NCBI RefSeq assembly: GCF_017368455.1
Contig: NZ_JAFNJU010000001.1
Span: 372,001 to 436,000, forward strand
Length of the DNA: 64,000 bases
Source: Proteiniclasticum aestuarii
Lineage (GTDB): Bacteria > Bacillota > Clostridia > Clostridiales > Clostridiaceae
Direction of reading: 5' to 3'
The notes beneath the pieces are model-generated. The model was not told the DNA's origin, made no database searches, and saw only the letters and a program-made list of their open reading frames with translations. Shown piece by piece: positions 9,810 to 16,615 of the stretch (position 1 is the first letter of the stretch; each line of letters starts with the position of its first letter). Made by a program: the position numbers and the translations under genes.

Positions 9810-9823
9810 TAAGCAAAAGCTTA
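9810..9823. promoter_or_regulatory. Palindrome in the psuK leader
   Basis: TAAGC-AAAA-GCTTA lies between the psuK promoter and its ribosome site. A protein with its own winged helix (PsuK) is an obvious candidate ligand, but this is inference. Confidence 0.35.
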
Positions 9824-9843
9824 TTAATTTAACTTATGTTTAT

Positions 9844-9872
9844 ATTATAAGCGTGATTTCTCAAAAAATCAA
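9844..9872 (-). promoter_or_regulatory. psuK promoter
   Basis: The minus strand reads TTGATT, 17 nt, TATAAT. The predicted transcript would start near 9837 and have a leader of about 40 nt before psuK. Confidence 0.75.
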
Positions 9873-9893
9873 GGATTCTGAAAAACTTTCTTC

Positions 9894-9923
9894 AAAAATA
9901 AAAACCATGACACACCGTCATGG
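9894..9923 (-). terminator. Terminator after the zinc-ribbon gene
   Basis: The minus strand has CCATGAC-ggtgt-GTCATGG followed by TTTTTATTTTT. An alternative longer pairing uses AACCATGA just upstream. It lies directly after the stop at 9935. Confidence 0.88.
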
Positions 9924-9934
9924 CAATCATGGTT

Positions 9935-10750
9935 TTATCTGTTCAGATCAACAAGGAGCCTATTGTATTCTTCATGAAGATCTTCCAGTTCCGATTTCGA
10001 GTCTGATGTCAGCTCACCTGAAATGGTTTCAATGATCTTTTTCTCCGTACTCCTCAATGTAAGCAATGTCTCGTATTTCGAGGCGAATGTCTCGGGAGGA
10101 TTCAGCAGTTCATCTACGAGCACTTGCAGTGTATTGCTGTTATTCTTCATTTCATTGACTTTCGACACATCCAGCACAGTATTGACGATCTTATCAAATA
10201 CATCACCAAGCCCCAGTCCCTTGGCAAATCTGTTGATGCGCAGTGTAGTCAACCCTTTGATGTTCTCATTGATGATTGCACCCTGTTCTTCGAAGCTCAG
10301 AATCACCGTATTGAACTTTTCGCGATAGTTTTCCAGTTTCTTCAGTTCTTCCGCCTGTGCCTGCTGCGCCTTTTCGATTTCAGCCTGATTGATTCTATTC
10401 TGCTGAGCATCTACAGCAAATTTGATCCCGTTGTACCCTACAAAAACAAAGAGCGCCAGGAGAATCACCAGTGTCATTTTCAGAACCACCGGTCGTCTCA
10501 CCCTTTCCACATGTTCCCTGTCATAAATGATTTCACCTGTTCCATCCGTCGCACTGGAAATCGACGAGAATGGACGGCTGATGTCTTTTCTGTATACTCT
10601 GCTCTCATTATTTTTTTCCGCGTCATAACCGTCCTGGTCATGAGGTTCATACTGACCAAGACTCACTTTACTGGAGTTCAACGGAAAAGCACACTGATTG
10701 CAGTATCTGCTTCCTTCAACATTAATATGCCCACAATTTGAACATTTCAC
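9935..10750 (-). CDS. Zinc-ribbon membrane protein with coiled coil, unknown function
   Basis: The 271-residue product begins with a zinc ribbon, MKCSNCGHIN plus YCNQC (Cys3, Cys6, Cys17, Cys20). A polar linker of about 65 residues follows, then one membrane helix near 90-110 (VLKMTLVILLALFVFVGYN). The rest is a long helical segment rich in Glu, Gln and Lys, probably extracytoplasmic coiled coil. This is a common Firmicute architecture of unknown role; I do not recognise a named family. The start is GTG 10750 with AGGTGA upstream. It appears to be monocistronic: a terminator follows and the ZIP-gene palindrome lies upstream. Confidence 0.8.
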   Translation of the reverse strand: MKCSNCGHINVEGSRYCNQCAFPLNSSKVSLGQYEPHDQDGYDAEKNNESRVYRKDISRPFSSISSATDGTGEIIYDREHVERVRRPVVLKMTLVILLALFVFVGYNGIKFAVDAQQNRINQAEIEKAQQAQAEELKKLENYREKFNTVILSFEEQGAIINENIKGLTTLRINRFAKGLGLGDVFDKIVNTVLDVSKVNEMKNNSNTLQVLVDELLNPPETFASKYETLLTLRSTEKKIIETISGELTSDSKSELEDLHEEYNRLLVDLNR

Positions 10751-10866
10751 AATCCATCACCTACTTACTTGTACACTCACTATACATGGTTCACTTTATA
10801 CCATTCTTTTCAAAGGATTAATATTTCATTAAATTTCCACATGACCACTCTGCTTCCTTGATAAAG

Positions 10867-10898
10867 CAAATGAACTCGGGCATGCCCGAGTTCATTTG
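10867..10898 (-). terminator. Perfect 32-bp palindrome after the ZIP transporter gene
   Basis: CAAATGAACTCGGG-CATG-CCCGAGTTCATTTG is fully symmetric, 8 nt downstream of the transporter stop. On the minus strand it is followed by CTTTATC, a modest T tract. Confidence 0.75.
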
Positions 10899-10905
10899 TT
10901 TCAGC

Positions 10906-11718
10906 TCATCCTAAGGCAACATCAAGGACCATCATGATCGTGAATCCTATCATGACACCCATGGTAGCATAATCTGAATTTTTGTTGGACTGCGCTTCCG
11001 GAATAAGTTCCTCAGCAACCACGTAAATCATCGCTCCTGCCGCAAAGCACAATGCAAAGGGCAGTATGCTTCTCATGCTTAGAACAAGCATTGCGCCTAG
11101 TACACCTGCGATGGGTTCAACAACGCCTGATGCCTGACCGTAAAGGAACGCCTTCCCCCGTCCCATCCCTTCTCTTCGAAGAGGAATGGATACCGCTGCT
11201 CCTTCCGGAAAGTTCTGAATACCGATGCCTACAGCAAGAACGATGGCCCCAGCGAGGGTAGCAGATTCAATACCTGCAGCAACAGCACCGAAAGCAACAC
11301 CTACAGCCAATCCTTCCGGAATGTTGTGTAGCGTAATGGCAAGAACCAGTAAGATACTTCTCTGCCAGGAAGTCTTCGGCCCCTCTTTCTCTTTCGGAGC
11401 AAGGCCCAGATGCATATGTGGCAGGCTTTTATCAACAACAAAGAGAAACAGTCCTCCACCCATGAATCCAGCTGCTGCTACGATCCAAGGTGTATAGCCC
11501 ATCTCTTCGGCAAGGGCGAGGCCTGGACTGATCAGTGACCAGAAACTGGCCGCAATCATGACGCCTGCTGCAAAGCCCAGCATTGTATCAAAGACCTTCT
11601 TATTGATGGTCTTGAAGAAAAACACCAGAGAGGCTCCCAGTGCCGTTACGCCCCATGTAAAAAGTGTGGCGAATAACGCCTGCGTTGTCGGTTCAAATCG
11701 TTCTAGAAATTCGATCAT
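10906..11718 (-). CDS. ZIP-family metal transporter
   Basis: ZIP proteins import divalent metals, mostly zinc, into the cytoplasm. The 270 residues predict about eight membrane helices. The two metal-binding helices are clear: TLHNIPEGLAVG (His131, Asn132, Glu135) and IQNFPEGAAVS (Asn169, Glu172). A histidine-containing loop LPHMHLGLAPKEKEG (about 99-113) lies before helix 4. The sequence resembles bacterial ZupT/GufA-type proteins; the substrate cannot be read from the sequence. It follows yebC by about 26 nt and is the last gene of the hflX-nucleotidyltransferase-yigZ-yebC run. Confidence 0.93.
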   Translation of the reverse strand: MIEFLERFEPTTQALFATLFTWGVTALGASLVFFFKTINKKVFDTMLGFAAGVMIAASFWSLISPGLALAEEMGYTPWIVAAAGFMGGGLFLFVVDKSLPHMHLGLAPKEKEGPKTSWQRSILLVLAITLHNIPEGLAVGVAFGAVAAGIESATLAGAIVLAVGIGIQNFPEGAAVSIPLRREGMGRGKAFLYGQASGVVEPIAGVLGAMLVLSMRSILPFALCFAAGAMIYVVAEELIPEAQSNKNSDYATMGVMIGFTIMMVLDVALG

Positions 11719-11744
11719 ATCCTCACCTACATGCCTGTATTATT

Positions 11745-12482
11745 TTATTGTTCAAAGTCCTCATGAAAATCAGCATTGTGATAGACATTGTCCACATCAT
11801 CATCTTCCAGCAATGCATCCACCAGTTTCTGGAATTTCTCGGACGTTTCGAGATCCAGACTCGTCGTCACATTCGGAATCATCGTCACTTCGCCTTCCAG
11901 AATCTCAATTCCAGCTTCTAGAACGGCCGCTTTCACCGCATCAAAGTTCTCAGGTTCAGTAATGATTTCAAACACAGTATCCTCGGAAATGAAATCCTCT
12001 GCCCCGCTCTCCAGAGCAAGCATCATCAGCTCTTCTTCATCCTGCTCCTCGGTTTTCTCTATGATGATCTGACCTTTTTTGTTGAACATGAAGGTCACGG
12101 ACCCTGTAGTACCCAGATTCCCGCCGTATTTGTCGAAGAAATGCCTCACATTTCCAGCAGTTCTGTTCTTGTTGTCTGTGTAGGCTTCCACAATGACTGC
12201 GACTCCATTTGGCCCATACCCTTCATAGACGATTTCTTCATAATCCGCACTGCCTGTATCCCCGGCAGCTTTTTTTATGACTCTTGCGATATTGTCATTG
12301 GGCATGTTGGCCGCTTTCGCTTTTGCGATGATATCTCTCAGCTTCGCGTTGGTATCAGGATTGGTTCCTTCCTTCGCTGCCATCATCAGTTCTTTTCCGA
12401 TTTTTGTAAAGATTTTACCTCTTTTGGCATCCATCTTACCTTTTTTCGCTTGAATGTTATGCCATTTTGAATGTCCTGACAT
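11745..12482 (-). CDS. yebC: YebC/PmpR-family protein (translation/transcription regulator)
   Basis: This family includes DNA-binding regulators and, more recently described, ribosome-associated factors that relieve stalling at proline stretches. The 245-residue product starts [16 protein letters not shown] and has [46 protein letters not shown] and the acidic C-terminus. I chose ATG 12482 because GGAGGGATCAAAC precedes it and the family begins with MSGHSKW; the upstream ATG adds eight non-conserved residues. It sits 36 nt after yigZ. Confidence 0.96.
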   Translation of the reverse strand: MSGHSKWHNIQAKKGKMDAKRGKIFTKIGKELMMAAKEGTNPDTNAKLRDIIAKAKAANMPNDNIARVIKKAAGDTGSADYEEIVYEGYGPNGVAVIVEAYTDNKNRTAGNVRHFFDKYGGNLGTTGSVTFMFNKKGQIIIEKTEEQDEEELMMLALESGAEDFISEDTVFEIITEPENFDAVKAAVLEAGIEILEGEVTMIPNVTTSLDLETSEKFQKLVDALLEDDDVDNVYHNADFHEDFEQ

Positions 12483-12518
12483 GTTTGATCCCTCCAATTC
12501 TTCCAAGAAATAATTATA

Positions 12519-13184
12519 TCACTTCGTCTCGTGGTCTTCAAACTCCTTCAGCAGTTCTTTCTCTCTTTTATAGAAAAGTTCTTCTTCCAGAATTACGATT
12601 TCTGCCTTGCCTGATGTCAGATTCATCATTTCCTGGACAATTGCTTTCAGCTGTATGGATTCCACATATACACTTACCTTCACTTTATCCGTGTATGCAA
12701 CGTCTTTGATCTCTATCTGGTTCTCCTTCAGAAAATACTGCAGTTTTCCGAAAAGATCGTAGTCCAGCAGGAGATCGATCTGATGCCCGGATACTCTCTC
12801 AATGACGCCGGCAGCCTGAATGGCGTCTGCCGCCCCTTTGACATAGGCGCGGGTGAGTCCCCCTGCCCCTAAGAGTATTCCTCCGAAATATCTGACCACA
12901 ACTACACAGACATTTCTCAGATCATTTTTTCTGATCACATCAAGAATCGGAATTCCTCCCGTACCCTGGGGTTCTCCATCATCGCTGTACCTTTGTATAT
13001 GCATATCTTCTTCGATTGTATAAGCAAAAACATGATGCCTTGCATCCTTGTACCTGCTTCTGACTTCAGAAATAAATTCCTTTGCTTCTTCCTCCGTGAA
13101 TACCCTTTTCGCTATGCCTATGAATACGGATTTCTTCTCGGTAAACTCGCGCGGAGTGCTGTTACCGACTGTTCTATATCCCAT
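12519..13184 (-). CDS. yigZ: YigZ/IMPACT-family protein
   Basis: The 221 residues carry the UPF0029 N-terminal domain with the family signatures KSVFIGIAKRV, YSDDGEPQGTGGIPIL, VVVVRYFGGILLGAGGL and TRAYVKGAADAI, followed by a ferredoxin-like C-terminal domain. The molecular role of bacterial YigZ is not established; it is related to the eukaryotic translation regulator IMPACT. It overlaps the end of the preceding nucleotidyltransferase gene by one base, so the two are translationally coupled. Confidence 0.93.
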   Translation of the reverse strand: MGYRTVGNSTPREFTEKKSVFIGIAKRVFTEEEAKEFISEVRSRYKDARHHVFAYTIEEDMHIQRYSDDGEPQGTGGIPILDVIRKNDLRNVCVVVVRYFGGILLGAGGLTRAYVKGAADAIQAAGVIERVSGHQIDLLLDYDLFGKLQYFLKENQIEIKDVAYTDKVKVSVYVESIQLKAIVQEMMNLTSGKAEIVILEEELFYKREKELLKEFEDHETK

Positions 13185-14077
13185 CAGAGACTGTATACGT
13201 TCTCTTTGATCAGTTCTTTCCCAAGAGGGGTCGTCACTGCTCTGAATTCCCTCTTCAGAAGATTTTTTGAATACAGAAGGTTCAGGATCCCTTCCATCTG
13301 TATTTCGAAATTCGCGAAAAAGTCATCTTCTGTGATTTCCCTTGCACTCATAGGGTGTGATTTTTCTCTGAAATAGGCAAGTATGATTTCTGAAGCATCA
13401 TTTATTTCCCGGTCGATGGTCTGTTTAAGATATTTGTTCACTGCAGCAATCTTCTTTTCCAGGTCTTCCCCTGAAACAAGGTAGTGGTATTTATCCTCGA
13501 ACTCCCGATCTAGGCCCGTGGCCGTGCTGATGGTATCTTTGGAAATCTGATATCCTCTGGAGTTCACATAAATAGAAGCATAGAGCTCCATGGAATCCAG
13601 AAGACTGTTGTAGGCTCCGTAGAGCTTTCTGTTGTGCAGAAACTTGTCTGTGGAGTCTATACTCTTGATCAGTCTTCCCAGATAGGACAAGGTCCATTTT
13701 CTCCTGTCCATCTCCGGATAGAATCTCAGATTGTTGTATCTTGCAGTAATGTCCGCATCTTTGGAAAAGACCATTTTTGAAGAGGAGAAGATTCTGTGAA
13801 GAAAGCTGCCCTTCACTTCCAGTCCTTTCAGCACCATGAACTCTTTTTTACTCATGACCTTGAAGTGCACAGGTACTCTATTCTCACTGGAATAGACATT
13901 CCGGATGCCTCTCTCATCTCCTTCATAAATAACAAAGAAATCAATATCAGAATTCTCCCAGAGATCTCCAGTAACCATACTGCCAAATACAAATGAAGCA
14001 AGAATTTCTTTTGTGTCATTCATATTCTGTGTGACCTGCTGATATACTTTCTGATACTCAATGATCAAATCCCGCAT
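13184..14077 (-). CDS. Nucleotidyltransferase-domain protein with helical C-terminus
   Basis: From ATG 14077 (AAAGGAGGCAGCA upstream) the product is 297 residues. The N-terminal third is a minimal nucleotidyltransferase fold with GSMVTGDLWENSDIDFFVI: Gly-Ser at 32-33 and the paired metal-binding acids Asp44 and Asp46. The remainder is mainly helical (about 125-260) and recalls MNT proteins fused to a HEPN-like bundle, but I cannot identify a clear HEPN RxxxxH motif. A C-terminal segment, LLKREFRAVTTPLGKELI, may fold separately. The start overlaps the last 20 nt of hflX. Substrate and role are unknown. An upstream ATG at 14170 lies inside hflX and lacks a ribosome site. Confidence 0.85.
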   Translation of the reverse strand: MRDLIIEYQKVYQQVTQNMNDTKEILASFVFGSMVTGDLWENSDIDFFVIYEGDERGIRNVYSSENRVPVHFKVMSKKEFMVLKGLEVKGSFLHRIFSSSKMVFSKDADITARYNNLRFYPEMDRRKWTLSYLGRLIKSIDSTDKFLHNRKLYGAYNSLLDSMELYASIYVNSRGYQISKDTISTATGLDREFEDKYHYLVSGEDLEKKIAAVNKYLKQTIDREINDASEIILAYFREKSHPMSAREITEDDFFANFEIQMEGILNLLYSKNLLKREFRAVTTPLGKELIKENVYSL

Positions 14078-15863
14078 TGCTGCCTCCTTTGATGAATTCC
14101 TTATACTGATGCAGTTCCCTCTGTGGCACTTTTGCCCTGATTTTCGTGCCCGTCTCTTCGTATTCCTCACTGATCACGGTTCCCTTATCATGGAGCAGGG
14201 AAACAAGTCTCTGCATGTCATAGGGTATGACTGCTTCGATCTCAACGAGGTTATCCGGCAGCGCTGAGGCCATCTCTTCCATGAGTTTCTTCAGATTTGT
14301 GCCGTTTTTTGCTGAAATCTCTATAATAGGATATTTCCCTTCATAGAGTTTTACCACATCTTCCGTTCTATAGCTTTTCCCCAGATCAATCTTGTTGATC
14401 GCTATGATTCTGTCTGTGCCGCCCGCACCAATTTCCTCCAGAACCTCATCCACTGCCACCGCCTGGGCGAAGCAGTCGTCCACTGAGCCGTCAATGACAT
14501 GCACCAGAAGATCCGAATAGATCACTTCCTCCAGTGTTGACTTAAAGGCCTCGATAAGGTCATGAGGCAGTTTTCTCACAAATCCCACTGTATCCGTCAG
14601 TGTGACCACTCGATTGTCCTCAAATGAGATGGCCCTGGTGGTTGTATCCAAGGTCGCAAAAAGCATGTCTTTCTCCAGTACTTTGCTCTTCACAATGGAA
14701 TCTTTGGAAGCCATATCTGCCAGTGCATTTCTAAGAGTGGATTTTCCGGAGTTCGTATATCCGACCAGAGAAATTCTCTGAATCTCATTCTGGTTCCGAT
14801 TCTCACGCTGTACATTTCGGATGGCCACGACTTTCTTCAGTTCATTTTTCAGATCGTTGACACGATCTCTGATTTTTCGTCTGTCAATCTCCAGCTGCTG
14901 CTCTCCAGGCCCTCTGGTTCCGATTCCACCGCCGGTTCTCGACATGACGGTGCCAAGGCCGATAAGTCTGGACATTCTGTATTTCAGCTGTGCCAGCTCC
15001 ACCTGAAGCTTCGCTTCCCTGCTTCTTGCTCTTCTTGCAAAAATCTCAAGAATCAGCGTGGTTCTGTCAATGACTTTCACACCCAGCTCGTCTTCCAGGT
15101 TTCTGATCTGAGAACCTGTGAGTTCATCATCGGCTATGACAAGGTTGCTTCTGGTAAGCTGCAGCACATCTCTGACTTCACCGACTTTTCCTTTTCCGAT
15201 ATAAAAAGCATTATCCTGAGAAGCGCGGTTCTGAAAAACCACTTCTCCTACAGTGACATCCGCCGCATTGGCCAGTTCAGCCAGTTCCACCAGGCTCTCT
15301 TCCGAATCCAGTCCGATGAGCACTGCCCGTTCATCCTCTTCCTCCAGATCTTCCGCCTCTAATAGAAGCCCTTCATTATAGACTATCCTGTCGATGATGT
15401 TGAACCTCTGGGCATCTTCCAGGGACATGGGTCTTGTGGCTTCTACGTGGACCTTCTGATTTTCCACCGTGAGAAAGCCCATCACAACTTCAGGGTGATC
15501 CGAGACTCCGATTGCGATGATGGAGTCCAGCTTCATCTTCACCAGCGCAGACACGTCCAGTGCCGAAAGGTTCGGGTTGCCGTTGGGATGGGTATGGACC
15601 ACTCTTACTCTGGAAAGCTTATTGTCTCTGAGATCCACCAGCGGCATGGATACGGTACTGCTGTCACCGATGGTGACCTCCGCCACTTTTCCTTTTCGGT
15701 CCACCAGTACGCTGATTTCTCTATTCAGTTCCTTGGTCGCCTTGATCATGATCTCGATGATACGCTCATCGATGAATGCATATTTTGCCGTTCTGATGTC
15801 AAATATTTCTTCTAATTCTTCGAGAATTCTCTTTCTTACGCTGTCTATATTACCTGTTATCAC
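14058..15863 (-). CDS. hflX: GTPase HflX with N-terminal JAMM-like domain
   Basis: HflX is a ribosome-splitting GTPase used under heat and antibiotic stress. The 601 residues exceed the usual 400-430. The core starts near 175 with the HflX domain (VGEVVFQNR, FYIGKGKVGEV) and the GGIGTRGPGEQQLEIDRR linker (311-329). The G domain follows with P-loop GYTNSGKS (367-374), DTVGFVRKLPHDLIEAFKSTLEE and NKID. Residues 1-170 form an extra domain with Glu49 and HTHPNGNPNLSALD: His90, His92, Ser100, Asp103. That is the full HxH-x7-SxxD JAMM metalloprotease signature, most like RadC. I recall similar long HflX proteins in other Clostridia; the extra domain's activity is unknown to me. Confidence 0.95.
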   Translation of the reverse strand: MITGNIDSVRKRILEELEEIFDIRTAKYAFIDERIIEIMIKATKELNREISVLVDRKGKVAEVTIGDSSTVSMPLVDLRDNKLSRVRVVHTHPNGNPNLSALDVSALVKMKLDSIIAIGVSDHPEVVMGFLTVENQKVHVEATRPMSLEDAQRFNIIDRIVYNEGLLLEAEDLEEEDERAVLIGLDSEESLVELAELANAADVTVGEVVFQNRASQDNAFYIGKGKVGEVRDVLQLTRSNLVIADDELTGSQIRNLEDELGVKVIDRTTLILEIFARRARSREAKLQVELAQLKYRMSRLIGLGTVMSRTGGGIGTRGPGEQQLEIDRRKIRDRVNDLKNELKKVVAIRNVQRENRNQNEIQRISLVGYTNSGKSTLRNALADMASKDSIVKSKVLEKDMLFATLDTTTRAISFEDNRVVTLTDTVGFVRKLPHDLIEAFKSTLEEVIYSDLLVHVIDGSVDDCFAQAVAVDEVLEEIGAGGTDRIIAINKIDLGKSYRTEDVVKLYEGKYPIIEISAKNGTNLKKLMEEMASALPDNLVEIEAVIPYDMQRLVSLLHDKGTVISEEYEETGTKIRAKVPQRELHQYKEFIKGGSNAGFDH

Positions 15864-15890
15864 AAGATTTCCTCCTTTTTCGCAAGGTTC

Positions 15891-15919
15891 TTGACATATT
15901 CACATCAATTATATATTAT
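15891..15919 (+). promoter_or_regulatory. hpt promoter
   Basis: A consensus TTGACA is followed by a 17-nt spacer and TATTAT, about 45 nt before the hpt start codon. It lies in the divergent region with hflX. Confidence 0.8.
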
Positions 15920-15963
15920 TTAGTTTAATATGTATACTTTGAAAGGAAACGGTGAAGTGACGG

Positions 15964-16485
15964 ATGGAAGATAAAGAAAGAAAAATACTGATAACAGAAG
16001 AGGAGATAAGAGAAAAGGTCAAGGAAGTCGGTGCCCATATTTCAAAGGATTACGAAGACAAAAAGCTCTATGTCCTATCCCTTCTAAGAGGCAGTTTCAT
16101 ATTCACTGCGGATCTTGTGAGAGCCATTGATGTGAATACCACAATCGGATTTATGACAACTTCGTCATACGGACACAGCGAAACCACCCAGGGTTCCTGC
16201 CAGGTTGTGAATGATGTTCCTGATAACATTGAAGGATACGATGTGCTCATCGTGGATGATATCGTCGATACTGGAATCACCATGGACTTTGTTGTGAATT
16301 ATGTCAAAGAAAAGGGTGCGCGCAGCGTCAAGACCTGCACGCTGCTGGATAAACCATCCAGACGCACCGTGGATATCAAGCCCGATTACTGCTGCTTTGA
16401 GATCGAAGATGTATTCGTTGTAGGCTACGGCCTGAATTATGGAGATCATTACAGAAATGTTCCCTATGTATTCAACTGGAAATAG
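15964..16485 (+). CDS. hpt: Hypoxanthine(-guanine) phosphoribosyltransferase
   Basis: This enzyme salvages hypoxanthine and guanine with PRPP to IMP and GMP. The 173 residues contain the PPi loop LLRGS (40-44), a flexible loop with SSYGHSETTQG, the PRPP-binding motif LIVDDIVDTG (95-104), and the purine-binding C-terminal region ending in VGYGLNYGDHYRNVPYV. Length and motifs are normal. It has its own promoter and is followed by a terminator at 16541-16572, so it appears monocistronic. Exact base preference cannot be assigned from sequence. Confidence 0.97.
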   Translation: MEDKERKILITEEEIREKVKEVGAHISKDYEDKKLYVLSLLRGSFIFTADLVRAIDVNTTIGFMTTSSYGHSETTQGSCQVVNDVPDNIEGYDVLIVDDIVDTGITMDFVVNYVKEKGARSVKTCTLLDKPSRRTVDIKPDYCCFEIEDVFVVGYGLNYGDHYRNVPYVFNWK

Positions 16486-16540
16486 CCCCTATCTCCTGCT
16501 GATCCAAGATTAAAATATCATGTAATCTTAAGAGTTAATA

Positions 16541-16572
16541 AAGATGCGCTACTACTAGGTAGGGCATCTTTT
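16541..16572 (+). terminator. hpt terminator
   Basis: AAGATGC-g-CTAC-tactag-GTAG-g-GCATCTT followed by TTATG. The stem has one mismatch. Confidence 0.8.
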
Positions 16573-16573
16573 A

Positions 16574-16582
16574 TGCTATAAT
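16574..16582 (+). promoter_or_regulatory. Extended -10 promoter of the penicillin-binding protein gene
   Basis: TGCTATAAT (TGn plus a perfect -10) starts 2 nt after the hpt terminator stem. No convincing -35 box is present. The gene's ribosome site ACGGAGGTAAAAAG lies downstream. Confidence 0.6.
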
Positions 16583-16615
16583 ACATAGAGTAAAAATTTT
16601 TACGGAGGTAAAAAG

